A DNA stretch of 64,000 bases from Actinoplanes solisilvae (lineage in GTDB: Bacteria; Actinomycetota; Actinomycetes; Mycobacteriales; Micromonosporaceae): assembly GCF_003999975.1 (NCBI RefSeq), contig NZ_RJAC01000001.1, forward strand, positions 1,178,001-1,242,000. The letters are read 5' to 3'. The notes beneath the pieces were generated by a model, which worked only from the letters and a program-made list of their open reading frames with translations, was not told the origin of the DNA and ran no database searches. Positions 39,902-49,773 of this stretch are shown here, one piece after another. Each line of letters starts with the position of its first letter. Position 1 is the first letter of the stretch. Position numbers and translations under genes: made by a program.

Positions 39902-41977
39902 TCAGATCCCAGGGATGAACTGGACGAGGAGGTCGATGAGCTTGATCCCGGCGAAGGGCAGCAGCACGCCGCCGAGGCCATAGATCAAGAGGTTGCGCCG
40001 CAGCAGCGCGGACGCGCTCGACGGCCGGTAGCGAACACCGCGCAGGGCCAGCGGGATCAGCGCCACGATGATCAGCGCGTTGAAGATGACCGCGGACAGG
40101 ATCGCCGAGCCCGGAGAGTGCAGCCGCATCACGTTGAGCGTGTCGAGGCCCGGGTAGACCGCCGCGAACATCGCCGGGATGATCGCGAAGTACTTGGCGA
40201 TGTCGTTGGTGATCGAGAACGTGGTGAGCGCGCCCCGGGTGATCAGCAACTGCTTGCCGATCTCGACGATCTCGATGAGTTTCGTCGGGTCGGAGTCGAG
40301 GTCGACCATGTTGCCGGCCTCTTTCGCGGCCGACGTGCCGGTGTTCATGGCCACGCCGACGTCGGCCTGGGCCAGGGCCGGCGCGTCGTTGGTGCCGTCG
40401 CCGGTCATCGCGACCAGCCGGCCGCCCTCCTGCTCCTTCTTGATCAGGGCGAGCTTGTCCTCGGGGGTCGCCTCGGCCAGGAAGTCGTCGACGCCCGCCT
40501 CGGCCGCGATCGCCGCCGCGGTCTGCGGGTTGTCACCGGTGATCATCACTGTGCGGATGCCCATGCGGCGCATCTCTTCGAACCGGGCTTTCATGCCCGA
40601 CTTCACGACGTCCTTGAGCTCGATGACGCCGAGGATGCGGCTCTGTTCGGCGACCACCAGCGGGGTCCCGCCGGCCGTGCTGATCCGGTTGACGATCGCG
40701 TCGACCTCGTCGGACGGGCGGCCGACCCACTTGATCACGGCGGCCGCGGCGCCCTTGCGGACCTGCCGGTCCCCGATGTCGACGCCGCTCATCCGGGTCT
40801 GCGCCGTGAACGGCACGAAGGTCGCGGTGGGCATCAGGCCCGGCTCCCGCTCGCGCAGGCCGTACTCGTTCTTGGCCAGCACGACCACCGAGCGGCCCTC
40901 GGGGGTCTCGTCGGCCAGGCTGGAGAGCTGCGCCGCGTCGGCCAGCTCCTGTTCGGTGACTCCGTCGACCGGGATGAAGGCCACGGCCTGCCGGTTGCCC
41001 AGCGTGATGGTTCCGGTCTTGTCGAGCAGCAGCGTGCTGACGTCGCCGGCCGCCTCGACCGCACGACCCGACAGGGCGAGCACGTTGCGCTGCACCAGCC
41101 GGTCCATGCCGGCGATACCGATCGCCGAGAGCAGGGCACCGATCGTGGTCGGGATCAGACAGACGATCAGGGAGACGAGCACGATGCCGGTGATGCCGTG
41201 CGCGTTGATGGCCAGCGTGTCGGGGGCCGCGGCCTGGTACGCCTTCGAGAAGATCGCGAGCGGCTGGAGGGTCACGACCGACAGCAGGAAGATGATCGTG
41301 AGTGCGGCGAGCAGGATGTTCAGCGCGATCTCGTTCGGCGTCTTCTGCCGGTTCGCGCCCTCGACCAGCGCGATCATGCGGTCGACGAAGCTCTCGCCCG
41401 GCTTCTGCGTGATCTGTACGACGATCCGGTCGCTGAGCACCTTGGTGCCGCCGGTGACGGCCGACCGGTCGCCGCCGGACTCACGGATGACCGGAGCCGA
41501 CTCGCCGGTGATGGCCGACTCGTCGACGCTGGCGATGCCCTCGATGACGTCGCCGTCCCCGGGGATGATCTGGCCGGCCACGACCACGACGACGTCGCCC
41601 TGCTTGAGCTGGTTGGCCGGAACCTCCCGGCCGTCCTTCAGATAGGCGACCGTGTCCTGTTTGGTCGCGCGCAGCGCCGCCGCCTGCGCCTTGCCCCGGC
41701 CCTCGGCAACCGCCTCGGCCAGGTTGGCGAAGACGACCGTGAGCCAGAGCCAGACCGTGATGATCCAGGCGAACACGCTGGGGTCGACGATCGAGAGCAC
41801 GGTCGTGAAGACCGCGCCGACCTCGACGATGAACATGACCGGGTTGCGCCACATGACGCGCGGGTCGAGCTTCTTGGCCGCCGCCGGGAGCGACTCCCAG
41901 AGCTGGCGGGGCTCCATCATTCCGCCGCGCACCGGTTTCGGTGTGGCGGCGTCAGGCTTGTCAGCGAGCAACGTCAT
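39902..41977 (-). CDS. kdpB: Potassium-transporting ATPase subunit B (KdpB)
   Basis: 691-residue P-type ATPase, the ATP-hydrolysing subunit of KdpFABC. Phosphorylation motif '[13 protein letters not shown]' with the acceptor Asp, 'TGES' in '[17 protein letters not shown]', '[18 protein letters not shown]' for the hinge, and six to seven membrane spans. The start is the ATG at 41977, overlapping the kdpA stop by four bases. Length fits the family. It pumps K+ together with KdpA at high affinity. Confidence 0.98.
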   Translation of the reverse strand: MTLLADKPDAATPKPVRGGMMEPRQLWESLPAAAKKLDPRVMWRNPVMFIVEVGAVFTTVLSIVDPSVFAWIITVWLWLTVVFANLAEAVAEGRGKAQAAALRATKQDTVAYLKDGREVPANQLKQGDVVVVVAGQIIPGDGDVIEGIASVDESAITGESAPVIRESGGDRSAVTGGTKVLSDRIVVQITQKPGESFVDRMIALVEGANRQKTPNEIALNILLAALTIIFLLSVVTLQPLAIFSKAYQAAAPDTLAINAHGITGIVLVSLIVCLIPTTIGALLSAIGIAGMDRLVQRNVLALSGRAVEAAGDVSTLLLDKTGTITLGNRQAVAFIPVDGVTEQELADAAQLSSLADETPEGRSVVVLAKNEYGLREREPGLMPTATFVPFTAQTRMSGVDIGDRQVRKGAAAAVIKWVGRPSDEVDAIVNRISTAGGTPLVVAEQSRILGVIELKDVVKSGMKARFEEMRRMGIRTVMITGDNPQTAAAIAAEAGVDDFLAEATPEDKLALIKKEQEGGRLVAMTGDGTNDAPALAQADVGVAMNTGTSAAKEAGNMVDLDSDPTKLIEIVEIGKQLLITRGALTTFSITNDIAKYFAIIPAMFAAVYPGLDTLNVMRLHSPGSAILSAVIFNALIIVALIPLALRGVRYRPSSASALLRRNLLIYGLGGVLLPFAGIKLIDLLVQFIPGI

Positions 41978-43620
41978 GAGAGGCCCTCCGCGATGGGACC
42001 AAGAGCGAGAGCGGGCAGGAAGGTCAGCGCGACCAGAACAACGGTGACGCCGACGACGAGCCCGACGAACAGGGGTTTGTGGGTGGGCAGGGTGCCCTCC
42101 GACTCGGGCACCGGCCGCTGCCGGGCCAGCGATCCGGCCAGGGCGAGCACGAGCACGATCGGGAGGAACCGGCCGAGCAGCATGGCCAGGCCGAGCGCGG
42201 TGTCCCACCACGGCGTGTTCACCGTGATGCCCGCGAAGGCCGAGCCGTTGTTGTTGCTGGCGCTGGTGAAGGCGTACAGGACCTCGGAGAGGCCGTGCGG
42301 GCCGACGTTGAGCGCCGTCGAGTTGTTGCCGGTGGCGAAGGCCGCCGCGGTGCCGATCAGCACCAGCGCGGGGGTGACCAGGAAGTACAGCGAGGCGAGC
42401 TTCATCTCGCGTGCGCCGATCTTCTTGCCGAGATATTCCGGCGTGCGGCCGACCATGAGGCCCGAGACGAAGACCGTGATCACCGCGAGGATGAGCAGGC
42501 CGTAGAGGCCCGAGCCGACACCGCCCGGCGCGACCTCGCCGAGCATCATGTTGATCATCGGCATCATGCCGCCGAAAGCCGTGTACGAGTCGTGGAACGA
42601 GTCAACCGCGCCAGTGGAGGTCAGCGTCGTCGCCGCGGCGAAGGTGGCCGAGTTCGGAATGCCGAAGCGGGTCTCCTTGCCCTCCATCGCCGCACCGACC
42701 GCCTGCGGCACCGTGCCCGAGCCGTGCAGCTCGAAGCCCACGGTCAACGCGATCGAGGCGATGGCCAGCACGGCCATGACCGCCACGATGGCGTACCCCT
42801 GGCGGTTCTGGCCGACCATGCGGCCGAACACCCGGGGGAGGCTGAACGGGATCAGGAGAAGTAGGAAGATCTCGAGCCAGTTGGTCCAGGTCGTCGGGTT
42901 CTCGAACGGGTGGGCCGAGTTGGCGTTGTAGAAGCCACCGCCGTTGGTGCCGAGTTCCTTGATCGCCTCCTGCGACGCGACCGGGCCGCCGGTGATGTGC
43001 TGGGTGGCGCCGGTCAGGGTGGTCACGTCGGTGCCGCCGGAGAGGTTCTGCACCATTCCAGCGATCATGAACACGAGCGTGGCCAGCACGGCGATCGGCA
43101 GCAGCACACGGAGCGTGATCCGGGTCAGGTCGACCCAGAAGTTGCCCAGCGTCCCGTTCTTGCGGGCCGCGAAGCCGCGCACCAGGGCGATCGCGACCGC
43201 GATCCCGACGCCGGCCGAGACGAAGTTCTGCACGGCCAGGCCGGCCATCTGCGCCAGGTGGCCCATCGTGGACTCACCCGAATAGGCCTGCCAGTTCGTG
43301 TTAGTGACGAAGCTGACCGCGGTGTTCCAGGCGATGTGGGTCGGCACAGCGTCGAAGCCGAGCGAGAGCCACAGCTTGTCCTGGAAGCGCAGGAAGGCGT
43401 ACAGGAACAGGATCGAGACGGCCGAGAAGGCGAGCACGCTGCGGGCGTAGACACCCCAGGTCTGCTCGGTCTTCGGGTCGACACCGACGAGCCGGTAGAT
43501 GCCGCGCTCGACGACGCTGTTCTTGCTTCCGCTCACGACCCGGTACATGTAGTCGCCGAGGGGCCGGTAGACCGCGGCGAGCGCGAGTACCAGCGTGATG
43601 ACGAAGATCCAGCCGGCCAT
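41974..43620 (-). CDS. kdpA: Potassium-transporting ATPase subunit A (KdpA)
   Basis: 548 residues with about ten membrane spans; channel-like subunit of the SKT superfamily. Filter-like loops are seen, for example '[24 protein letters not shown]', '[25 protein letters not shown]' and '[12 protein letters not shown]'. It conducts K+ into the complex energised by KdpB. The ATG overlaps the stop of kdpF by one base (TGATG). Length is normal. Confidence 0.98.
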   Translation of the reverse strand: MAGWIFVITLVLALAAVYRPLGDYMYRVVSGSKNSVVERGIYRLVGVDPKTEQTWGVYARSVLAFSAVSILFLYAFLRFQDKLWLSLGFDAVPTHIAWNTAVSFVTNTNWQAYSGESTMGHLAQMAGLAVQNFVSAGVGIAVAIALVRGFAARKNGTLGNFWVDLTRITLRVLLPIAVLATLVFMIAGMVQNLSGGTDVTTLTGATQHITGGPVASQEAIKELGTNGGGFYNANSAHPFENPTTWTNWLEIFLLLLIPFSLPRVFGRMVGQNRQGYAIVAVMAVLAIASIALTVGFELHGSGTVPQAVGAAMEGKETRFGIPNSATFAAATTLTSTGAVDSFHDSYTAFGGMMPMINMMLGEVAPGGVGSGLYGLLILAVITVFVSGLMVGRTPEYLGKKIGAREMKLASLYFLVTPALVLIGTAAAFATGNNSTALNVGPHGLSEVLYAFTSASNNNGSAFAGITVNTPWWDTALGLAMLLGRFLPIVLVLALAGSLARQRPVPESEGTLPTHKPLFVGLVVGVTVVLVALTFLPALALGPIAEGLS

Positions 43621-43709
43621 CAGAATTTCTCCGGGAAGAGCAGGGCGGCGATCATGAATCCAGCCAGCAGGACGGCAACGATGCCGCCGATGAGGTTAAC
43701 GGCGCTCAC
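43620..43709 (-). CDS. kdpF: KdpF small membrane subunit
   Basis: 29 residues, too short for routine gene finding: GTG start, one hydrophobic span ('[20 protein letters not shown]') ending in the typical '...ALLFPEKF' of KdpF. Its stop overlaps the kdpA start. KdpF stabilises the KdpFABC complex. Position and ending make the call secure. Confidence 0.93.
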   Translation of the reverse strand: MSAVNLIGGIVAVLLAGFMIAALLFPEKF

Positions 43710-43789
43710 CAGCGTTCGACCGCCCGGATCAGCACGGTCAGCGCTGCGAACAGCACCACCGTGAGCACGACGAACACGAGATCAGCCAC
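43706..43789 (-). CDS. 27-residue membrane peptide preceding kdpF
   Basis: GTG start with GGAG seven bases upstream; product 'MADLVFVVLTVVLFAALTVL' followed by IRAVERW. It is a single membrane helix with charged ends. Its TGA overlaps the GTG of kdpF, so it is the first cistron of the kdp operon. It is distinct from KdpF. Comparable tiny genes before kdpF occur in other actinobacterial kdp operons, as far as I recall, and they have no known role; an additional regulatory or structural subunit is possible. Confidence 0.75.
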   Translation of the reverse strand: MADLVFVVLTVVLFAALTVLIRAVERW

Positions 43790-43898
43790 GGGAGGTCTCC
43801 TAGGTGAAAGGGCTGCTTTGCACTTACGCCTCACACCGAAGCGCGTCCCGTGCCTGGAGTCATCGCGTGTTCACGCGATCCGTACGCGCTGAGGCCGT

Positions 43899-43919
43899 TT
43901 GTTGACGCGTTGTTGACGC
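43899..43919. promoter_or_regulatory. Two 10-bp direct repeats upstream of the kdp operon
   Basis: TTGTTGACGC occurs at 43899-43908 and 43910-43919, an 11-bp period, 110 bp upstream of the first kdp cistron. Helical-phase direct repeats suit a response regulator dimer such as KdpE; this is inference from layout. Confidence 0.4.
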
Positions 43920-43963
43920 TGCTGCGACGGCGGTCACACGCGGAGCCTGCTGCCGATAAACTC

Positions 43964-43990
43964 AGGGGCCGCCCGAACCGGACGGCCCCT
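43964..43990 (-). terminator. Terminator of the LysA-like decarboxylase gene
   Basis: A perfect 8-bp stem (AGGGGCCG at 43964-43971, CGGCCCCT at 43983-43990) with an 11-base loop lies 17 bp beyond the stop of the minus-strand gene at 44008; a weak T-rich segment follows on that strand. Confidence 0.65.
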
Positions 43991-44007
43991 GCTTTACCCA
44001 GTGAAGA

Positions 44008-45276
44008 TCAGATCTGCTCGTTCAGCAGGTCATCGACGGTGTCGCGGCGCACAAGCGTGCGCGACTGACCACCTGAGACGCCGACCACGGCCGGGCGTCC
44101 GACGAAGTGCTCGGCCCGCTGGTGATAGGCGCCGGTGCCGGCGATCGCCACCAGATCGCCCGTGGCGACATCGGCGGGCAACTGGGCGGCGACCGGCCGG
44201 CCGGCTCCGCAGACGACGGTGAACGACTGCATCGGCGCGCTGGAGACGCGTCCGATCAGCTCGATCGCGTGCCGCCCGGTGCATTCGGCGCCGGGCAGGC
44301 AGTCCGGCACGGCGCCGTCGAGGACGACCACGAGCCTGGCCGCCTCGGTCACCCGGTGCAGCGTGATCCCGGCCCGGGCGAGCAGGGCCCGCCCCGGCGA
44401 CACCCGCAGCCGGGGCGTCGCGATCCCGTACCGTTCCGCGGTCACCCGGGACACCGCCCGCAGCCGCTTCGCGAAGGCCTCCACGGCCAGTTCGTCGTCG
44501 CCGGGTTGATAGGCGACCGCGTGCCCACCCCCGAGGTTGATCATCGGGACGACGATGCGGCGACGGGAGCGCAGCACGGCGCAGAAGGCGACCGCCTCGC
44601 GCAGACAGGCCTCGTACGCCCCGAACCGGCTGAGCTGGTGGCCGAGCGCGCAATCGAGGCCGGCCAGCACCAGGTTCGGCGAGCGCCGCACCGCCTCGAC
44701 CATCGCGAACGCGGGTGAAGTACCCAAACGCACGCCGTACGTTTTGCGGCTGCGCGCCGCCGCGGCCGGGAGCACCCGGATCAGCACACGCTGCGGGGTG
44801 CTCGCCCGGGCCGCGACCGCCTCCACCTCCTCGATCGAGCCGACCACGATCGCGGCGCCGCACGCGATCGCCTCCTCGAGGTCGCTCACCGACTTGTGAC
44901 AGCCGGAGAGGACCAGGCGGTCCGGGCCGATGCCGGCGGCGACGGCGGTACGCAACGCTTCCGCCGAACCGGCGTAGCAGCCCAGACCCTCCCGGGCCAG
45001 CCACTCGGCGACCTGCGGGACCAGGCCGCCCTTCGCGGCGTAGGCGACCGCGTCCGGCCCGAACGCGGCCCGGTACTCGCCGCTGCGCCTCCGCACGTCA
45101 CCCTCGTCGAGCACCTGCACCGGCGTTCCGTACGCCTGAGCGAGCTCGGACGCGCGCACACCGCCGACGGTGAGGTCGCCGTGGCTCGCCCAGCGGGCGG
45201 TGGCCGGCCAGATGCGGGGATCGAGGGTGGGTCGCAGGGCGATCCGCAGGGAGGGAAGCAGTTCGGCGAGCGTCAT
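44008..45276 (-). CDS. LysA-like PLP-dependent decarboxylase (fold type III)
   Basis: 422 residues. The alanine-racemase-like barrel has the PLP lysine at K82 ('VAYAAKGGLVPQVAEWL'), then 'GLGCYAGSAEALRTAVAAGI' and 'INLGGGHAV'. The C-terminal beta domain starts near 'RLRVSPGRALLARAGITLHRV'. True diaminopimelate decarboxylases have E-P-G-R and a C-E-S-x-D loop; here the first reads S-P-G-R and the second is not visible, so the substrate may differ or the activity be altered. It is divergent from the first phoX gene, sharing ~150 bp with PHO-box-like repeats. A second, unrelated-looking type III decarboxylase lies at 54740-56275. Confidence 0.8.
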   Translation of the reverse strand: MTLAELLPSLRIALRPTLDPRIWPATARWASHGDLTVGGVRASELAQAYGTPVQVLDEGDVRRRSGEYRAAFGPDAVAYAAKGGLVPQVAEWLAREGLGCYAGSAEALRTAVAAGIGPDRLVLSGCHKSVSDLEEAIACGAAIVVGSIEEVEAVAARASTPQRVLIRVLPAAAARSRKTYGVRLGTSPAFAMVEAVRRSPNLVLAGLDCALGHQLSRFGAYEACLREAVAFCAVLRSRRRIVVPMINLGGGHAVAYQPGDDELAVEAFAKRLRAVSRVTAERYGIATPRLRVSPGRALLARAGITLHRVTEAARLVVVLDGAVPDCLPGAECTGRHAIELIGRVSSAPMQSFTVVCGAGRPVAAQLPADVATGDLVAIAGTGAYHQRAEHFVGRPAVVGVSGGQSRTLVRRDTVDDLLNEQI

Positions 45277-45327
45277 GACTCGACGGTGCGCGCCCCGACA
45301 CGCCGTCGGAAGATCCGGATACGGGGT

Positions 45328-45406
45328 GTTGACGGTTTACCGCACGTTTTTCACGACCCGGATACGAGACAGTTGATCATCATTCCGTGTTTACCTGATG
45401 TTCATC
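45328..45406. promoter_or_regulatory. Two PHO-box-like repeat pairs upstream of phoX copy 1
   Basis: GTTTACC-GCAC-GTTTTTC (45335-45352, immediately preceded by GTTGACG) and GTTTACC-TGAT-GTTCATC (45389-45406). Both have the 11-bp period of Streptomyces PhoP boxes (GTTCACC direct repeats). They lie 21-92 bp before the phoX start, consistent with PhoR-PhoP activation during phosphate starvation. Confidence 0.65.
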
Positions 45407-45426
45407 AGTGTCGATGGAGGTCAATG

Positions 45427-47487
45427 ATGCCCGAACCAGTACGTCGACTGTTACCGCTGCTCGGCCGCCACGGCGGTGGGCGCGACGCGATGACCTGTCT
45501 CTACCGCTGTGGCAACGCCTGCGACCATCCCGTGCCTAACAAATCGGACAATCCCTATCTGGGGGACATCATCGACGCGGCGGTGAGCCGTCGTGGCCTG
45601 TTCCGCGCCGGCGGGGCGGGAGCGCTGGTTCTCGGCATAGGTGGTGTCGCGGCGTCCCCGGCCGGCGCCGCGCCGGCCGCCACCGCGCCGTCCAACGGGA
45701 GCCTCACCTTCAAGCCCATCCCGCCGAACGAGATCGACACCGTGATCGTCCCGAACGGCTACGACCACGCCCTCGTCATCCGCTGGGGCGACCCGATCGT
45801 GCCCGGCGCGCCCGCGTTCAACCTTGCACGCCAGACCGGTGAGACCCAGTCGAAGCAGTTCGGCTACAACAACGACTTCCTCTGCGTGGTGCCGATCCCG
45901 GGCAGCGACCGCCGTGCCCTGCTGGTGTCGAACCACGAGTACACCAACGAGGAGCTGATGTTCCCCGGCTTCACGACCCAGGAGGCGCTCAGCGTCGACC
46001 AGGTGCGGGCCGCGATGGCCGCGCACGGCATGTCGGTGGTCGAGATCGAGCGGGTCGGCCGCACCGGGCAGTGGCAGCAGGCCCGGTCCAAGCGGCTGCC
46101 GTACAACAAGCGGCTCACCATGCTGGCCACGCCGTTCCGCGCGGACGGGCCGGCGGCCGGGTCGGCGCCGCTGCGCACGGCGGCCGATCCGCGCGGCACC
46201 ACGATCATCGGAACGCTGAACAACTGCGCCGGCGGGCTGACACCGTGGGGCACGGCCCTGTCCGGCGAGGAGAACTTCAACCAGTACTTCGTCGGCGGCG
46301 ACGCCGTCCCCGAGGCCGACAAGGCACGGCTCAACCGCTACGGCATCCTGACGACCGCGCGGTACCCGAGCGGGTCGCGGCGCTGGGAGCGGGCGCAGGA
46401 GCGGTTCGACCTGGCCAAGCACCCGAACGAGGCGAACCGCTTCGGCTGGATCGTCGAGGTCGACCCCCTCGAGCCGGACGCGCTGCCGCGCAAGCACACC
46501 GCGATGGGCCGCTTCAAGCACGAGGGCGCCAACGTCATCGTGGCGAAGAACGGGCAGGTCGCCGCGTACATGGGTGACGACGAACGGTTCGAGTATCTCT
46601 ACAAGTTCGTCTCCGACAAGCGCTACCGGCCCGGCGATCGCAAGCACAACCTGACCCTGCTCGAGTCGGGCACGCTCTACGTGGCCAAGCTCAGCGGGGA
46701 CAGCCCACCGGCCGAGATCGACGGCACCGGCAGACTGCCCTCCGACGGCGCGTTCGACGGCACCGGCCGGTGGATCAAGCTGGTCTCGGGGAACACGTCC
46801 TTCGTTCCCGGCATGACCGCGGTCGAGGTGCTGACGTTCACCCGGTTCGCCGGCGACGCGGTCGGCGCGACCAAGATGGACCGCCCGGAGGACGTCGAGC
46901 CCAGCCTGAAGAGCGGCAAGATCTATGCGGCGCTGACCAACAACACCAACCGCGGGGTCGGCACCAACCCGGGCGTCGACGAGGCCAACCCGCGGGTGGC
47001 CAACCGGCACGGGCAGATCTTCGAGATCGTCGAGGACCGCGGCGACCACACCGGCGAGACCTTCACCTGGTCGCTGCCGATCGTCTGCGGTGACCCGGCC
47101 GACCCGTCGACCTATTTCGCCGGCTACGACAAGAGCGCCGTGTCGCCGATCTCGTGCCCCGACAACGTCGCCTTCGACAGCGCCGGCAACCTGTGGATCT
47201 CGACCGACGGCAACGCGCTGGGCACCAACGACGGCCTGTTCGCGACGCCGATCGAGGGCCCCGAGCGCGGGCATCTCAGGCAGTTCCTCACGGTGCCGCC
47301 CGGGGCCGAGACGTGCGGCCCGTTCATCACCGGTGACGACCGGTCGGTCTTCGTCGCGGTGCAGCACCCGGGCGAGATCACCGGGGCCACCGTGGACAAC
47401 CCGGCCTCGACGTGGCCGGACGGGGACTATGCCAAACCGGCCGTTGTCGTCACCTGGCGGCTGGACGGAGGACGGATCGGAAGCTGA
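45427..47487 (+). CDS. phoX: PhoX-family alkaline phosphatase, copy 1
   Basis: 686 residues; of two adjacent ATGs the second (45427) is six bases after GGAGG. A Tat signal is present though the twin-arginine motif is late (S-R-R-G-L-F-R, ~54-60), followed by a hydrophobic stretch to ~80. The mature protein carries PhoX motifs: 'GYNNDFLCVVPI', 'NHEYTNEELMFPGF', 'NNCAGGLTPWGTALSGEENFNQYF', 'KHEGANVIV', and 'CPDNVAFDSAGNLWISTDG'. PhoX enzymes are secreted, Ca/Fe-dependent monoesterases that release phosphate. A close paralogue follows immediately. PHO-box-like repeats upstream predict PhoP control. Confidence 0.96.
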   Translation: MPEPVRRLLPLLGRHGGGRDAMTCLYRCGNACDHPVPNKSDNPYLGDIIDAAVSRRGLFRAGGAGALVLGIGGVAASPAGAAPAATAPSNGSLTFKPIPPNEIDTVIVPNGYDHALVIRWGDPIVPGAPAFNLARQTGETQSKQFGYNNDFLCVVPIPGSDRRALLVSNHEYTNEELMFPGFTTQEALSVDQVRAAMAAHGMSVVEIERVGRTGQWQQARSKRLPYNKRLTMLATPFRADGPAAGSAPLRTAADPRGTTIIGTLNNCAGGLTPWGTALSGEENFNQYFVGGDAVPEADKARLNRYGILTTARYPSGSRRWERAQERFDLAKHPNEANRFGWIVEVDPLEPDALPRKHTAMGRFKHEGANVIVAKNGQVAAYMGDDERFEYLYKFVSDKRYRPGDRKHNLTLLESGTLYVAKLSGDSPPAEIDGTGRLPSDGAFDGTGRWIKLVSGNTSFVPGMTAVEVLTFTRFAGDAVGATKMDRPEDVEPSLKSGKIYAALTNNTNRGVGTNPGVDEANPRVANRHGQIFEIVEDRGDHTGETFTWSLPIVCGDPADPSTYFAGYDKSAVSPISCPDNVAFDSAGNLWISTDGNALGTNDGLFATPIEGPERGHLRQFLTVPPGAETCGPFITGDDRSVFVAVQHPGEITGATVDNPASTWPDGDYAKPAVVVTWRLDGGRIGS

Positions 47488-47488
47488 G

Positions 47489-47506
47489 GTTAACCTGCCG
47501 TTCACT
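47489..47506. promoter_or_regulatory. PHO-box-like repeat upstream of phoX copy 2
   Basis: GTTAACC-TGCC-GTTCACT, two 7-bp units with 11-bp period, starts just after the first phoX stop and ends 83 bp before the second phoX start. It suggests that copy 2 has its own PhoP-dependent promoter. Confidence 0.65.
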
Positions 47507-47589
47507 GGCAGCCAGGGTCGTCGTGCATCGGCTCTCCTAGCGTTCGCCGCAGCCCACCGTGGGTGTGGCGAGACGAACGAGGAGAGCCG

Positions 47590-49668
47590 ATGCGCCGACT
47601 TTTACCCCTGCTCGGCCACAGTGGTGGCTCGCGGGACGCGATGACCTGCCTTTACCGCTGCGGCAACGCCTGCGACCACCCTGCGCCGAACGAGTCCTCC
47701 AACCCCTATCTCGGTGACGTGGTCAACGCCGCGATGAGCCGGCGGGGTGTCATGCGCGCCGGGGCCGCGGGTGCCCTGGTTCTCGGTCTGAGTGGCGCCG
47801 CGACGGTCCCGGCAACCGCCGCGCTAGCCCACCCGGGCCACGGTGGCGGCGGGCCCAAGCCGCCCGGCGACAAGGCCGGCAAGCTGACGTTCAAGGCGAT
47901 CCCGCCGAACACGCTCGACAACCTGGTCGTCCCGAACGGCTACGACTCGGCCGTCGTGATCCGCTGGGGTGACCCCGTGGTGGCCGGCGCCCCCGGCTTC
48001 GAGCTGGGCAACCAGACCGCGAAGCGGCAGTCGCAGCAGTTCGGCTACAACAACGACTTCGTCGGCGTGCTGCCCTTCGGCAACAGCGACGACCGGGCGC
48101 TGCTCGTGGTCAACCACGAGTACACCAACGAGGAGCTGATGTTCCCGGGCTTCACCAGCCTGGACGCGCTCACCGTGGAGCAGCTCAAGGTCGCGATGGC
48201 GGCGCACGGCCTTTCCGTGGTCGAGGTCGAGCGGGTCGGCCGCACCGGTCAGTGGCAGCCGGTCAAGTCCCGCCGCCTGCCCTACAACAAGCGCATCACC
48301 GCCCTCGACACGGTCTTCAAGCTGACCGGTCCGGCCGTCGGCACGGCGACGCTCAAGACCAAGGCCGACCCCAAGGGCCAGTACGTCATCGGCACCCTGA
48401 ACAACTGCGCCGGCGGCGTCACCCCGTGGGGCACCGTGCTCTCCGGCGAGGAGAACTTCAACCAGTACTTCGTCGGCGGCGACGCGGTTCCCGAGGCCGA
48501 CAAGGGCCGGCTCAACCGCTACGGCATCACGACCACGGCCCGCTACCCGAGCGGCTCGCGCAAGTGGGACCGCGCCCAGGAGCGTTTCGACCTGGCCAAG
48601 CACCCCAACGAGGCGAACCGGTTCGGCTGGATCGTCGAGGTCGACCCGTTCGACCCCGAGGCCGCACCGCGCAAGCACACCGCGATGGGCCGTTTCAAGC
48701 ACGAGGGCGCCAACGTCATCGTGGCCAAGAGCGGGCACGTCGTGGCGTACATGGGTGACGACGAGCGATTCGACTACCTCTACAAGTTCGTCTCCGAGAA
48801 GAAGTACCGCCCCGGCGACCGCAAGCACAACCTCACGCTGCTCGAGTCGGGCACGCTCTACGTCGCCCAGGTGACCGGGGACAGCCCGGCCGCCGAGATC
48901 GACGGCTCCGGCAAGCTGCCCTCGGACGGCGCGTTCGACGGCTCCGGCAAATGGATCAAGCTGGTCTCCGGAAACACGTCGTTCGTGCCCGGCATGACGG
49001 CCGCCGAGGTGCTGACCTTCACGCGGCTGGCCGGCGACATCGTCAAGGCGACCAAGATGGACCGCCCCGAGGACGTGCAGCCCAGCCTGCGCACCGGCAA
49101 GATCTACGCGGCGATGACCAACAACACCAACCGGGCGGTCGGCACCAACCCCGGCGTGGACGAGGCCAACCCGCGCCCGGCCAACAAGCACGGCCACGTC
49201 TTCGAGATCACCGAGGACAAGGGCGACCACACCGGTACGAGCTTCACCTGGTCGCTGCCGATCGTCTGCGGTGACCCGGCCGCCGCCGACACCTACTTCG
49301 GCGGCTACGACAAGACGGCCGTCTCGCCGATCTCGTGCCCCGACAACGTCGCCTTCGACAGCGCCGGCAACCTCTGGATCTCGACCGACGGCAACGCGCT
49401 GGGCACCAACGACGGCCTGTTCGCCACCCCGATCGAGGGCGCTGAGAAGGGCCACCTGAAGCAGTTCCTGACCGTCCCGCGCGGCGCCGAGACCTGCGGC
49501 CCGTTCATCACCGAGGACGACCGGTCGGTCTTCGTCGCGGTCCAGCACCCCGGCGAGATCTCCGGCGCCACCGTCGACAAGCCGGTCTCGACCTGGCCCG
49601 ACGGCGACTACGCCAAGCCCGCTGTCGTGGTGAGCTGGCGGCTCGACGGCCGCCCCGTCGGCAGTTGA
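47590..49668 (+). CDS. phoX: PhoX-family alkaline phosphatase, copy 2
   Basis: 692 residues; the ATG is preceded by GAGGAG. It is a tandem paralogue of copy 1 with the same motif order ('GYNNDFVGVLPF', 'NHEYTNEELMFPGF', 'NNCAGGVTPWGTVLSGEENFNQYF', 'KHEGANVIV', 'CPDNVAFDSAGNLWISTDG'), a Tat signal (S-R-R-G-V-M-R, ~54-60) and an additional Gly/His/Pro-rich segment after the signal (~85-98). By eye the two are identical at most positions after the signal peptide. A strong terminator follows, so the two phoX genes end a phosphate-response unit. Confidence 0.96.
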   Translation: MRRLLPLLGHSGGSRDAMTCLYRCGNACDHPAPNESSNPYLGDVVNAAMSRRGVMRAGAAGALVLGLSGAATVPATAALAHPGHGGGGPKPPGDKAGKLTFKAIPPNTLDNLVVPNGYDSAVVIRWGDPVVAGAPGFELGNQTAKRQSQQFGYNNDFVGVLPFGNSDDRALLVVNHEYTNEELMFPGFTSLDALTVEQLKVAMAAHGLSVVEVERVGRTGQWQPVKSRRLPYNKRITALDTVFKLTGPAVGTATLKTKADPKGQYVIGTLNNCAGGVTPWGTVLSGEENFNQYFVGGDAVPEADKGRLNRYGITTTARYPSGSRKWDRAQERFDLAKHPNEANRFGWIVEVDPFDPEAAPRKHTAMGRFKHEGANVIVAKSGHVVAYMGDDERFDYLYKFVSEKKYRPGDRKHNLTLLESGTLYVAQVTGDSPAAEIDGSGKLPSDGAFDGSGKWIKLVSGNTSFVPGMTAAEVLTFTRLAGDIVKATKMDRPEDVQPSLRTGKIYAAMTNNTNRAVGTNPGVDEANPRPANKHGHVFEITEDKGDHTGTSFTWSLPIVCGDPAAADTYFGGYDKTAVSPISCPDNVAFDSAGNLWISTDGNALGTNDGLFATPIEGAEKGHLKQFLTVPRGAETCGPFITEDDRSVFVAVQHPGEISGATVDKPVSTWPDGDYAKPAVVVSWRLDGRPVGS

Positions 49669-49674
49669 TGATCC

Positions 49675-49706
49675 GGCGGCCGCGGCGTCCCAGCGCCGCG
49701 GCCGCC
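49675..49706 (+). terminator. Rho-independent terminator after phoX copy 2
   Basis: A perfect 13-bp stem (49675-49687 with 49694-49706) and a six-base loop, followed by TCATT, starts 6 bp after the phoX copy 2 stop. Confidence 0.85.
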
Positions 49707-49773
49707 TCATTGCACGCACAGTGACCTTGCGCTTACGGTGACCTTGAACCCTGGCGGGAGGAACGAGGTCACC

